Positions 1-7,707 of a stretch of DNA of 64,000 nt are shown in pieces. This DNA comes from Pseudoxanthomonas sp. PXM01 (lineage in GTDB: Bacteria > Pseudomonadota > Gammaproteobacteria > Xanthomonadales > Xanthomonadaceae). How positions within the stretch are numbered: position 1 is the first letter of the stretch; each line of letters begins with the position of its first letter. The notes beneath the pieces are model-generated. The model did not search any database, was not told where the DNA came from, and saw nothing but the letters and a program-made list of their open reading frames with translations. The stretch spans positions 434,001 through 498,000 of the forward strand of contig NZ_JACVAJ010000002.1 of assembly GCF_014851815.1 (NCBI RefSeq). The letters run 5' to 3'. A program made the translations under genes and the position numbers.

Positions 1-495
1 ACCGTCGCGGAAGCGCTGCACGGCTCCGGCGTCGGCCGGTTGCGGCGGGATGCCATCGTCGAACAGCACCCGCCAGACGCCATCATCGCCACGCTGCCAG
101 ACCGAGCCGAACCGCCCGATCCGGGTGGCCCCGGTCTTCGGGTCCTCATACAGCGCGGGACCGCTCGAATAGGCGGTGCGGCCGTCGCCGCCCAAGGTGA
201 CGACAGCCGGGTACCAGCGCAGGACAAGTGCGGTGCCGTCGATCAGGCCAGCCCACTCGCGAGTGATCGCCTCGCGGCCACGGGTCGGTTTTCCGCTGAC
301 GCCGAACGCGGCATCCGGGTGCAGGTGCTCGGCGAAGGCCGCGGCGTCGTGCTCGGCGACGGAGCGGGCGAAGCTCTGTTCACGCTGCCAGACCGCGCAT
401 TCGGCCCCGCGGATGGCATCGGTGGCGCCTGCGCGGCAAGGCGCGATGGCGCACGCCAGCAGCAGCACGGACGAAAGTCGGACGACCTGTGTCAT
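1..495 (-). CDS. Secreted NTF2/SnoaL-like (DUF4440-type) protein, partial at left edge
   Basis: The frame stays open for 165 codons from an ATG at 495 and runs off the left edge, so the C-terminus is missing. The start has an AGGGAG ribosome site about eight bases upstream. Residues 1-23 look like a signal peptide (VVRLSSVLLLACAIAPCRA), so the product is probably periplasmic. The remainder (ECAVWQREQSFARSVAEHD, HLHPDAAFGVSG, GREAITREW, TAYSSGPALY, FGSVWQRGDDGVWRVLFD) has the spacing of a DUF4440 / NTF2-like cone fold, which often binds small ligands or has no known activity. It is divergent from the phosphodiesterase lipoprotein gene 57 bases away. The fold is inferred by pattern; the function is unknown. 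Confidence 0.72.
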   Translation of the reverse strand, partial: MTQVVRLSSVLLLACAIAPCRAGATDAIRGAECAVWQREQSFARSVAEHDAAAFAEHLHPDAAFGVSGKPTRGREAITREWAGLIDGTALVLRWYPAVVTLGGDGRTAYSSGPALYEDPKTGATRIGRFGSVWQRGDDGVWRVLFDDGIPPQPADAGAVQRFRDG

Positions 496-552
496 GCGGA
501 TGCTCCCTGAGTCTGCCAAGCTGTACGCGATTTCAGCTTCTGCACCTACCGC

Positions 553-1818
553 ATGCGCCTGCCATTGGTCAGGGTGACGGTGCTGGCCGCCCTGATGTGG
601 ACGGCCGGCTGCACCACCACCCCCTCCGCTCCCTCCACGACGCCGCCCGCACCGCATAGCGTCGTCCTGATCTCCATCGACGGCCTGCCGGCCAGCGCCC
701 TGGGCCGCGGCAACACCCCCACGCTCGACAGGCTCGCCCGCGAGGGCGTGCGCGCCGACTGGATGAATCCCTCCTACCCGGTGCTGACGTTCCCGAACCA
801 CTTCACCCTGGTCACGGGCCTGCGCCCGGACCGCCACGGGATCATCCACAACAGCATGCGCGACGACGCCGTCGGCGGCTTCAAGGTGACCGACAAGGCG
901 GCCGGCGCCGATGCGCGCTGGTGGCAGGGAGAACCGATCTGGAACACCGCCGGCCAGGCCGGGCTGCGCACCGCCGTCTGGGCATGGCCGGGCAATGCCG
1001 CACCGATCAACGGCCTGCGCCCCACGCGCTGGGTACCGTACTCGCCGGAGATCGATTCCGCCGCGCGCGCCGACCAGGTCGCGGCCTGGATGACAGAACC
1101 GCCGGCCACCCGCCCGCACCTGGCCGCGCTGTATATCGAGCGCGTCGACAACGTCGGCCATGAAAAGGGGCCCGATGCACCGGAGACGCGCGCGGCGATC
1201 CGCGAAGTGGACGCGGCCGTCGGCCGCATCGTGCAGGCACTGGACGCGCACGGCCTGAGGGCATCGACCGACATCGTGGTGGTCTCCGATCACGGGATGG
1301 CGCCGGTGCGTCCGGACCAGTACATCGCCATCGAGGACATGGCCACGATCGAGCAGGCCGAAGCGGTCAGCACCGGCCAGGTGATCGGCTTCAATCCGCG
1401 TGCGGGTCATGAGGCGTCCACCGCAAAGCGCCTGCTCGGCCGCCACGACCATTACGAATGCTGGCGCAAGCAGGACCTGCCGGCGCGCTGGCATTACGGC
1501 GCGCATCCGCGCGTGCCCGCGATCGTCTGCCAGTTCGACGAGGGCTGGAACGGTGTGCCCGCCGAGCAACTGGCGCGGGTGCCGACCGACCGCCTGAACC
1601 GCGGTTCGCATGGCTACGACAACACGCTGCCCTCCATGCGCGCGGTGTTCGTGGCCGCAGGCCCGAGCTTTCGCCACGGCATCACGTTGCCCGCGTTCGA
1701 CAACGTGGATGTCTATCCGCTGCTGGCCACGCTGCTGGGCATCACGCCGGCGCACAACGACGGTTCGACGGACGTGTTCACGCCCGCGCTGATGCCGCGG
1801 ACAGGCGCCTCCCATTGA
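553..1818 (+). CDS. NPP-type nucleotide pyrophosphatase/phosphodiesterase lipoprotein
   Basis: 421 residues. The N-terminus is a lipoprotein signal ending in the lipobox TAGC (Cys20), so the protein is likely membrane-anchored in the periplasm. It belongs to the alkaline phosphatase superfamily, ecto-nucleotide pyrophosphatase branch. The metal ligand Asp43 is in SIDG, the nucleophile is Thr85 in FPNHFTLVTG, and further metal-binding elements are NVGHEKGPD, VSDHGM and GSHGYDN. The family hydrolyses phosphodiester or pyrophosphate bonds of nucleotides, with two zinc ions. The exact substrate cannot be read from the sequence. The gene stands alone, divergent from the NTF2-like gene and followed at 50 bases by the alkA fusion. 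Confidence 0.88.
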   Translation: MRLPLVRVTVLAALMWTAGCTTTPSAPSTTPPAPHSVVLISIDGLPASALGRGNTPTLDRLAREGVRADWMNPSYPVLTFPNHFTLVTGLRPDRHGIIHNSMRDDAVGGFKVTDKAAGADARWWQGEPIWNTAGQAGLRTAVWAWPGNAAPINGLRPTRWVPYSPEIDSAARADQVAAWMTEPPATRPHLAALYIERVDNVGHEKGPDAPETRAAIREVDAAVGRIVQALDAHGLRASTDIVVVSDHGMAPVRPDQYIAIEDMATIEQAEAVSTGQVIGFNPRAGHEASTAKRLLGRHDHYECWRKQDLPARWHYGAHPRVPAIVCQFDEGWNGVPAEQLARVPTDRLNRGSHGYDNTLPSMRAVFVAAGPSFRHGITLPAFDNVDVYPLLATLLGITPAHNDGSTDVFTPALMPRTGASH

Positions 1819-1867
1819 TGTCCGGAACCGGTGAGTCCGTGCGCAGGGGCGGTGCTAGCCTGCCCGC

Positions 1868-3364
1868 ATGGTCACCGATGCCACCGCCCTGCCCGATCCG
1901 CGCGTCTGCGAACAGGCGCGACTGAGCCGCGATGCCCGCTTCGACGGGCTGTTCTTCACCGCCGTCACCAGCACGCGGATCTACTGCCGGCCGGTCTGCC
2001 CGGCGCCGGCACCGAAGCCGTCCAACATCGTCTACTACCGCCATGCGGCGGCGGCCGAAGCGGCCGGCTTCCGTCCCTGCCTGCGCTGCCGCCCGGAGCT
2101 CGCGCCCGGCGACGGCGCATGGCGGCGCGGCGACGATGTGGTCGCGCGTGCGCTGAAGATGATCGATCAGGGCGCACTGGTCGATGCGCCGCTGGCGAGC
2201 CTGGCCGACAAGGTGGGGCTGGGCGAACGGCAGTTGCGCCGTCTCTTCAGCGAACGATTGGGCGCGACCCCTACCGAAGTGCATGGCACGCGCCGGCTGC
2301 TGTTCGCCAAGCAGTTGCTGACCGAGACCGCGCTGCCGATCACGCAGGTGGCGCTGGCGGCCGGCTTCGGCAGCCTGACCCGCTTCAACACCACGTTCCG
2401 CGAGGAGTACCGCATGGCGCCGCGCGAACTGCGCAAGCGCGAAGCGACGCCTTCGCATGACGTGATGACGCTGCGGCTGGGCTATCGCCCCCCCTACGAT
2501 CTGGCTGCGATGCTGGATTTCCTGCGCGGGCGCGCGTTGCCGGGCGTGGAAGTGGTCGATGACGCCAGTTACCTGCGCGTGATCGGCACGGCCGATGCGC
2601 CGGGCTGGCTGCGCGTCAGCGCGTGGGGCGCGGATGCGCATGCGCTCAAGCTGGAACTGCATGGCGCCGCACCCGCGCGCTTGCTGGGCATCGTGCATCG
2701 GTTGCGCCGCATGTTCGACCTGGATGCGGATCCGCACGTCATCGCGCAGGCGCTCGGCGGCGATCCCCGCCTGCGTCCACTGCTGGAGGCACGTCCCGGC
2801 CTGCGCCTGCCGAGCGGCTGGGATGGTTTCGAGATCGCGGTGCGCGCGGTGATCGGCCAGCAGGTCAGCGTGGCGGCCGCGCGCACGCTGACCGCGCGGT
2901 TGGCGCAACGGCATGGCACGCCACTGGACATGGGAACCGAGGGACTGACGCACCTGTTCCCGACGCCGGATCGACTGGTCGACGTCGACCTGACCGAGAT
3001 CGGCCTGACCCGCGCGCGCGCCGACACGATCCGCGGACTGTCGCGCGCGCTGCTGGACGGTCGCGTCGACTTCCATCCCGAACGGACGCTGGACGATTTC
3101 ACTGCACGCTGGGTGGCCCTGCCCGGCATCGGTCCGTGGACCGCGCACTACATGGCGCTGCGCGCGCTCGGCCATCCGGATGCCTTCCCCGCCGACGACC
3201 TGGTGCTGCAGAAAGCCGTACCCACCGATGGCGTACGCATGACCGCGAAGGCGCTGACCGCTCGCGCCGAAGCCTGGCGGCCGTGGCGCGCGTATGCGGT
3301 GATCCATGTGTGGAAGGGCAGCATGGCGGCGCCGAAACCCGCGGCTGTTGTGGGAGCGACGTGA
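1868..3364 (+). CDS. alkA: Ada zinc domain / AraC HTH / AlkA DNA-3-methyladenine glycosylase fusion
   Basis: 498 residues in three parts. Residues 25-80 are the Ada metal-binding domain, with Cys40, Cys44, Cys71 and Cys74 in the RIYCRPVC and CLRCRP motifs; in Ada the first Cys accepts methyl groups from phosphotriesters. Residues 85-190 form an AraC-type double HTH. Residues 200-490 form an AlkA N-domain plus HhH-GPD glycosylase, with LPGIGPWTAHYMALRA and the catalytic Asp in FPADDLVLQK. It likely senses methyl phosphotriesters, activates repair genes and excises alkylated purines. The O6-methylguanine methyltransferase domain of classical Ada is absent and is supplied by the ogt gene 77 bases downstream. 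The last residues (VVGAT) are encoded inside a REP-like repeat arm. Confidence 0.9.
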   Translation: MVTDATALPDPRVCEQARLSRDARFDGLFFTAVTSTRIYCRPVCPAPAPKPSNIVYYRHAAAAEAAGFRPCLRCRPELAPGDGAWRRGDDVVARALKMIDQGALVDAPLASLADKVGLGERQLRRLFSERLGATPTEVHGTRRLLFAKQLLTETALPITQVALAAGFGSLTRFNTTFREEYRMAPRELRKREATPSHDVMTLRLGYRPPYDLAAMLDFLRGRALPGVEVVDDASYLRVIGTADAPGWLRVSAWGADAHALKLELHGAAPARLLGIVHRLRRMFDLDADPHVIAQALGGDPRLRPLLEARPGLRLPSGWDGFEIAVRAVIGQQVSVAAARTLTARLAQRHGTPLDMGTEGLTHLFPTPDRLVDVDLTEIGLTRARADTIRGLSRALLDGRVDFHPERTLDDFTARWVALPGIGPWTAHYMALRALGHPDAFPADDLVLQKAVPTDGVRMTAKALTARAEAWRPWRAYAVIHVWKGSMAAPKPAAVVGAT

Positions 3365-3415
3365 GTCGCGATGAAGCTTTACCGATAACCCATCGCGACT
3401 CACGTCGCTCCCACA
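3349..3415. repeat. REP-like inverted pair, copy 1
   Basis: Two 25-base arms (3349-3373 and 3391-3415) are exact reverse complements, separated by 17 bases. Each arm starts TGTGGGA and contains its own small hairpin, GCGAC-GTGA-GTCGC. The same element recurs at 15345, 18260 and 44747 with GTAA in place of GTGA. The first arm contains the alkA stop codon; the pair could also act as a terminator or mRNA stabiliser between alkA and ogt. Confidence 0.9.
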
Positions 3416-3441
3416 GGACACATCACCCTTATCCTGCCCCC

Positions 3442-3939
3442 ATGATCCTCTACCGCCACCTCGACAGCCCCGTCGGCCTGCTCACCGTCGCCGCGACCGA
3501 TGCCGGTCTGCATGCGATCGAGTTCCCGCGCAATCGGCATCCTGCCGATCGGCACAGCTGGACCGAAGGCGACCACGCGTTGATCGGCCTGGCGGCCCGG
3601 CAACTGGACGAGTACTTCGCAGGCAAACGCCATGCCTTCGACCTGCCGCTGGCACCCCGCGGTACAGAATTCCAGCTCACGGTATGGATGACGCTGGCCG
3701 GCATCGGCTATGGCGAGACGATCAGCTATGCGCAACTGGCGCAGCGCGTGGGCAAACCCACGGCGATGCGCGCGGTCGGCGCGGCGAACGGGCGCAACCC
3801 ACTGCCGATCGTGCTGCCCTGCCATCGCGTGATCGGCGCGGACGGCTCGTTGACCGGTTTCGGCGGCGGCCTGCCGACCAAGCAGTTCCTGCTGGAACTC
3901 GAAGGCGCATTGAAGAAGGCCGACGACCTGTTCGGCTGA
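3442..3939 (+). CDS. ogt: Methylated-DNA--protein-cysteine methyltransferase
   Basis: 165 residues, starting at an ATG after the REP pair. It transfers methyl groups from O6-methylguanine (and O4-methylthymine) in DNA irreversibly to its own cysteine. The acceptor is Cys127 in the hallmark PCHRV motif, preceded by the recognition-helix segment GKPTAMRAVGAANGRNP. An N-terminal ribonuclease-like domain covers roughly residues 1-75. The length is normal for the Ogt/MGMT family. It follows the Ada-AlkA fusion on the same strand, which makes a compact alkylation-repair pair, probably under control of that fusion. Confidence 0.93.
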   Translation: MILYRHLDSPVGLLTVAATDAGLHAIEFPRNRHPADRHSWTEGDHALIGLAARQLDEYFAGKRHAFDLPLAPRGTEFQLTVWMTLAGIGYGETISYAQLAQRVGKPTAMRAVGAANGRNPLPIVLPCHRVIGADGSLTGFGGGLPTKQFLLELEGALKKADDLFG

Positions 3940-3944
3940 CGCGC

Positions 3945-4706
3945 CTACATGCCGCGGAATCGCTGCTGGAACGCGGCGCTGACCGGCAACACGTCGGTGC
4001 GCCCCTTGACGCTGAGGTGATGGCGGCCGAGTTCGTCCTTGCGTACGCGATCGATCGCCTGCACACGAACCAGCACGCCGCGGTGCACCTGCCAGAACAC
4101 CTCCGGGTCCAGCCCGCCCAGCAGTTCTTTCAGCGTCATCCGGATGATCGCCTCGTCGCCGGCGGTGACGACGCGCACGTACTTGTCCTGTGCCTGGAAG
4201 AACAGCACATCGTCGATGGCGATCATCCGCACGCTGTCGCCGACACTGGCGGTGATCCAGCGGATCAGCCGGTCGCCCTGCGGGCGCAGGCGCGCCTCCA
4301 GATCGTCGATCAGCGTGCGCAGGTCCGGAGCACGCGCATCAGCAAGCCGCTCGCGCACGCGGGCGACCGCCTGTTCGAGCCGCGCATCCTGCACCGGCTT
4401 GAGCAGGTAGTCGGCGGCGCCGGCCTCGAACGCGCGGATCGCGTAGTCCTCGTAGGCGGTGGTGAAGACGACCAGGCCGCCCTGCGCGACGACCTGGCGT
4501 GCGACATCCAGCCCGCTGACACCCGGCATGCGGATGTCGAGGAAGGCGACCTGCGGTCGATGCTGCGCGACCGCCTCCATCGCGGATACGCCGTCTTCGC
4601 AGATCGCGACCACGTCAAGCTCCGGCCACGCTGCGCGCAACTGCTGCTGCAACGCGCGGCGCTGCGGCGCCTCGTCTTCGGCGATCAGGGCGGTCACGGT
4701 ATTCAT
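3945..4706 (-). CDS. LytTR-family response regulator
   Basis: 253 residues from the ATG at 4706, which overlaps the stop of the sensor kinase gene by four bases (ATGA). Residues 4-120 are a receiver domain with acidic residues Glu10, Asp11 and Glu12, phospho-acceptor Asp57 (FLDIRMPG) and Lys in YLLKPV. Residues 150-253 are a LytTR DNA-binding domain (IDDVLFFQAQDKYVRV, LGGLDPEVFWQVHRGVLV, VKGRTDVLPVSAAFQQRF). It belongs to the AlgR/LytR/YehT type. It is the last gene of a three-gene leftward operon with the kinase and a serine hydrolase, and converges on ogt with five bases between them. Targets are unknown. Confidence 0.93.
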   Translation of the reverse strand: MNTVTALIAEDEAPQRRALQQQLRAAWPELDVVAICEDGVSAMEAVAQHRPQVAFLDIRMPGVSGLDVARQVVAQGGLVVFTTAYEDYAIRAFEAGAADYLLKPVQDARLEQAVARVRERLADARAPDLRTLIDDLEARLRPQGDRLIRWITASVGDSVRMIAIDDVLFFQAQDKYVRVVTAGDEAIIRMTLKELLGGLDPEVFWQVHRGVLVRVQAIDRVRKDELGRHHLSVKGRTDVLPVSAAFQQRFRGM

Positions 4707-5935
4707 TCCGGTGAACCTACCGGCACCCGGATCTCGGCGCAAACCCCGCGACCGGCCGTATTGGGCGTCAACGCGAAGGCGGCACTCGTACCGTAACGTG
4801 CCGCCAGCTGTTCGCGCACGTTCGCCAGGCCGACGCCGGTGCTCAGACCGGGCTGCAGGCCGGCGCCATCGTCGCGCACCTGGACGCGCAGCACGCCGTC
4901 ATCACGGGACGCGTCGATCTCGATCCGGCCCGGGCCGGGACGTGGCTCGATGCCGTGCTTGATCGCGTTTTCCACCAGTGTGATCAACAGCGAAGGCGGG
5001 AAAGGCAACGCACGCAGTGGCTCCTCGGCCCGCACGGTGTACGTCAGCCGCCCGCCCATGCGCACCTGCATCAGCACGAGATAACTCGCGCAGATATCGA
5101 GTTGCTGGCCCAGCGTCGCATGCAGGCCGCGGTCGTCGCGCAGCTTGGGAATGGTCGCGCGCAGGAAATCGACCAGCGCGTCCAGCGTGGCCTCGGCCTG
5201 CGCGGGATCCTGCCGCACCAGCGCGCGCACCGACGCCAGCGTGTTGAACAGGAAGTGCGGTTCCACCTGTGCCTGGAGTACGCCCAGGCGCAGGTCCGCT
5301 TCGTGCACACGACTTTCCAGGGCGTGCACTTCACGCGCATGGTGGTGATCGTCCCAGCGGCGCCGTTCGCTGAAATAGGCGCGCAAGGCCAGACCGCCAC
5401 CGAACAGGCCGTAGATGAGCACCAGCGCGGCCACATTGATCGCCAGCCCGATCGCTTTCAGCAGCGGCGCGACCGGCGCCATCTGTTCGGCCGTCGGCAG
5501 GCCGGCGGCCACCATGCCCGGCCTGATCAGCTGCTCGATGTATGACGAAGCAACGCGATCCACGAAGAAGCTCAACACCATGCCGGCCAATACCGCCATC
5601 ACCACGGCCTTGCGCTCACGCGCCTCCGGCCAGCGTGCATGGCGCACCGCCGTGGCCAGCGCGGGGCCCAGGGTCGCCATCAGGCTGAACGCAACGAACT
5701 GGATGACCGTGACCTTCGACGCGACCGCAACGTCGCGGACGGCGATCCCGGTGCCCGCGCCGATGAACACGGCCACCACGGCGATGACACTGCAGAACAG
5801 CAGGCTGCGTCCTGCCAACCAGCGCAGGCCGAACACCGGATACCGGCGATAGCGGCTGAGGACGGTGGTGCCGCCCACCAGCACGTCCGCAGGCAGCGGA
5901 TCACCCAGCAGGTAGTTGTCGCGCGATCCGCTCAC
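4703..5935 (-). CDS. LytS/YehU-type sensor histidine kinase
   Basis: 410 residues from a GTG start that overlaps the stop of the serine hydrolase gene (GTGA, 5932-5935). Four hydrophobic helices lie near residues 43-65, 76-97, 110-127 and 160-182, so it is an inner-membrane protein with little periplasmic material. A His-kinase domain (PF06580 type) follows, with phospho-acceptor His227 in VEPHFLFNTLASV, then an HATPase domain (LLITLVENAIKHGIE, VRDDGAGLQPG, GVGLANVREQLAARYG). It phosphorylates the LytTR regulator encoded next to it. The stimulus is not evident. Translational coupling on both sides suggests fixed stoichiometry within the operon. Confidence 0.93.
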   Translation of the reverse strand: MSGSRDNYLLGDPLPADVLVGGTTVLSRYRRYPVFGLRWLAGRSLLFCSVIAVVAVFIGAGTGIAVRDVAVASKVTVIQFVAFSLMATLGPALATAVRHARWPEARERKAVVMAVLAGMVLSFFVDRVASSYIEQLIRPGMVAAGLPTAEQMAPVAPLLKAIGLAINVAALVLIYGLFGGGLALRAYFSERRRWDDHHHAREVHALESRVHEADLRLGVLQAQVEPHFLFNTLASVRALVRQDPAQAEATLDALVDFLRATIPKLRDDRGLHATLGQQLDICASYLVLMQVRMGGRLTYTVRAEEPLRALPFPPSLLITLVENAIKHGIEPRPGPGRIEIDASRDDGVLRVQVRDDGAGLQPGLSTGVGLANVREQLAARYGTSAAFALTPNTAGRGVCAEIRVPVGSPE

Positions 5936-7563
5936 TTCCTTTCACCCCGCAGCTGCTGGCCCGCCTGCTTCAGCGTCAGTGCCACCACCTTGCCTGCCGC
6001 ATCACGCTCGAAGCTGATCTCCGCGCCCACCGCGTCCATGACGAAGACATCCCGTTGCACCGCCTTCACGGGCAACGCGGGTTGACCCGTGCCCTGCACC
6101 GTCAGCGCATCACCCTGCACCCTGACGGTCAGGCCGAAGCCCGGCACCAGCGGATACTCGCCTTCGTAGTCGGGCAGCGTGGCGGCTTCGACGGCAAAGG
6201 CCGGCCGGGTCGTCGCCTTGTCGATGCGCGTGGCCGGCACTGCGGCTCCCATCTGCATCCAGATGAACGTGTAGCCATCCGCACCACGCTGCGGCCGCAG
6301 CACGGCATCGAAATCGCGCGGGTAGAAATCGCCGGCACTGTCGTGGCCCATCCTGTACGCGCCCTGCCCGGCGGGATGGATCTCCAGGGCGTCGCCCTGG
6401 CGGCGCAGCGTCATCTTCATGCCGCCGGCCAACGCATAGTCGCCCACCAGCCCATCGAGCAACGCGGCATCGGGTTTGACTTCGACGCGCGGCTTGCCCA
6501 GCGGGAAGCTGGTGTCGACCAGGTGCAACCCCAGCGAGCCCAGGCTGCCGATCGAGTTCCATGTCGTATCCGAGAGGATCACCACACCGCGTCGCTGGTC
6601 CTTGTCGAACGAGACGAACGACGAGAAGCCCCCCGTGCCGCCTTCATGCACGTGCACCGTGCGGCCGCCGACCGGCATCAGCATCCAGTTCATCGCCATC
6701 GGCGGTGCATCGGACACTTTCTGCTGCGACAGCTTCAGCGCCGGGGCGATGATGCTCGCTTCCGCACCCAGTTGACCCTGCACGTAGCGGACCATGTCAT
6801 CGAGCGTGGCGCGCACGCCACCGACACCGGCGAGATTGGTCTGGAAGCGCCACGCAGGCGTTGGCCTTGCATTCGGCGTGTGTCCGACCGCAGCGCGTAC
6901 GCCGGCCGGCGGCGTGTTGATATAGGCGTGCTGCATGCCGAGTGGCGCGAACAGCCGCTGCTTCATCAACGTTTCCATGTCCGTGCCGGCGCGCCGCGCC
7001 ACGGCATACGACAGCACCATCGAGGCGAAGTTGGAGTATTCGAACGTCGTGCCCGGTGCGGCCGCCAACGTGACGTCGCCGAGCGACGCGAGCAACGCCG
7101 CTTCGTCCAGCTTCGCGTACGGGTCGGTCATGTCCGGCGCGCCCATGCGCGAGGGCAACGACGGCAGGCCGGAGGTATGGGTGACGATTTGCCGCAGCAG
7201 GATGGGCTTGCCCTGGTAGTCCGGCAGCTTCGTGCCCGGGGGAAGCCAGGCGGACAGCGGATCGTCCAGCGACCCCTTGCCGTGCCCGATCAGGTCGGCC
7301 AGCAGCGCGGCGGTCATGGTCTTGCTGACCGAACCGATCTCGAACGCGGTATCCGGCCCGATGCGGGCGGCATCCTTCGGATCCGCGCACTGGAACGTGC
7401 GGGCCACGGATCCGTTCTCGATCACCGCCACCGCCATGCAGGCGCCGGTGCGGTCGCCCTGCAGGCGCCTGGCGACCGTGTCGGCCAGCGTGGCGTCGGT
7501 CATGGCATGGGCGGAACCACTGGCGACGGCCAGCGTCAGGGCAAGGGTGTGCGAGTAGGGCAT
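5932..7563 (-). CDS. Serine hydrolase of the class C beta-lactamase / PBP family
   Basis: 543 residues. The ATG at 7563 has an AGGAG site upstream and begins a signal peptide (MPYSHTLALTLAVASGSAHA). The beta-lactamase-related domain has catalytic Ser78 and Lys81 in GSVSKT, Tyr176-Ser-Asn (YSN) and a HEGGTGG element in place of KTG. The C-terminal 150 residues form a beta-rich extension (DALEIHPAGQGAYRM, YEGEYPLVPGFGLTV) seen in many esterase-like or peptidase-like members. Substrates could be peptides or esters; a true beta-lactamase is unlikely given the HEGG box. It is the first gene of a translationally coupled operon with the LytS-like kinase and LytTR regulator, which hints that its product or substrate belongs to the signalling loop. 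Confidence 0.88.
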   Translation of the reverse strand: MPYSHTLALTLAVASGSAHAMTDATLADTVARRLQGDRTGACMAVAVIENGSVARTFQCADPKDAARIGPDTAFEIGSVSKTMTAALLADLIGHGKGSLDDPLSAWLPPGTKLPDYQGKPILLRQIVTHTSGLPSLPSRMGAPDMTDPYAKLDEAALLASLGDVTLAAAPGTTFEYSNFASMVLSYAVARRAGTDMETLMKQRLFAPLGMQHAYINTPPAGVRAAVGHTPNARPTPAWRFQTNLAGVGGVRATLDDMVRYVQGQLGAEASIIAPALKLSQQKVSDAPPMAMNWMLMPVGGRTVHVHEGGTGGFSSFVSFDKDQRRGVVILSDTTWNSIGSLGSLGLHLVDTSFPLGKPRVEVKPDAALLDGLVGDYALAGGMKMTLRRQGDALEIHPAGQGAYRMGHDSAGDFYPRDFDAVLRPQRGADGYTFIWMQMGAAVPATRIDKATTRPAFAVEAATLPDYEGEYPLVPGFGLTVRVQGDALTVQGTGQPALPVKAVQRDVFVMDAVGAEISFERDAAGKVVALTLKQAGQQLRGERK

Positions 7564-7642
7564 GGCGAAGCTCCTGTAGGGACAAGAGCCATGCTGCCGC
7601 AGGCGCTTAACCGGTATGCGCCTATCGGATGGGACCTGGAAT

Positions 7643-7702
7643 GCCGGCGATGGAACCCCCGATCCGGCCGATGACCGATGGCACAGGCGGGTCATCGCCG
7701 GC
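7643..7702. terminator. Inverted repeat between serine hydrolase and hutF genes
   Basis: GCCGGCGATG (7643-7652) pairs exactly with CATCGCCGGC (7693-7702) across a 40-base loop. It lies just downstream of the leftward hutF stop (7708), so it may end hutF transcription, but there is no clear T-tract and the loop is long. Confidence 0.35.
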
Positions 7703-7707
7703 CGGCC

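Noticed and set aside
5932-7563. Class C beta-lactamase conferring resistance
   Set aside because: The KTG box is replaced by HEGG, the protein is about 150 residues too long, and it is coupled to a two-component system instead of an ampR-type regulator.
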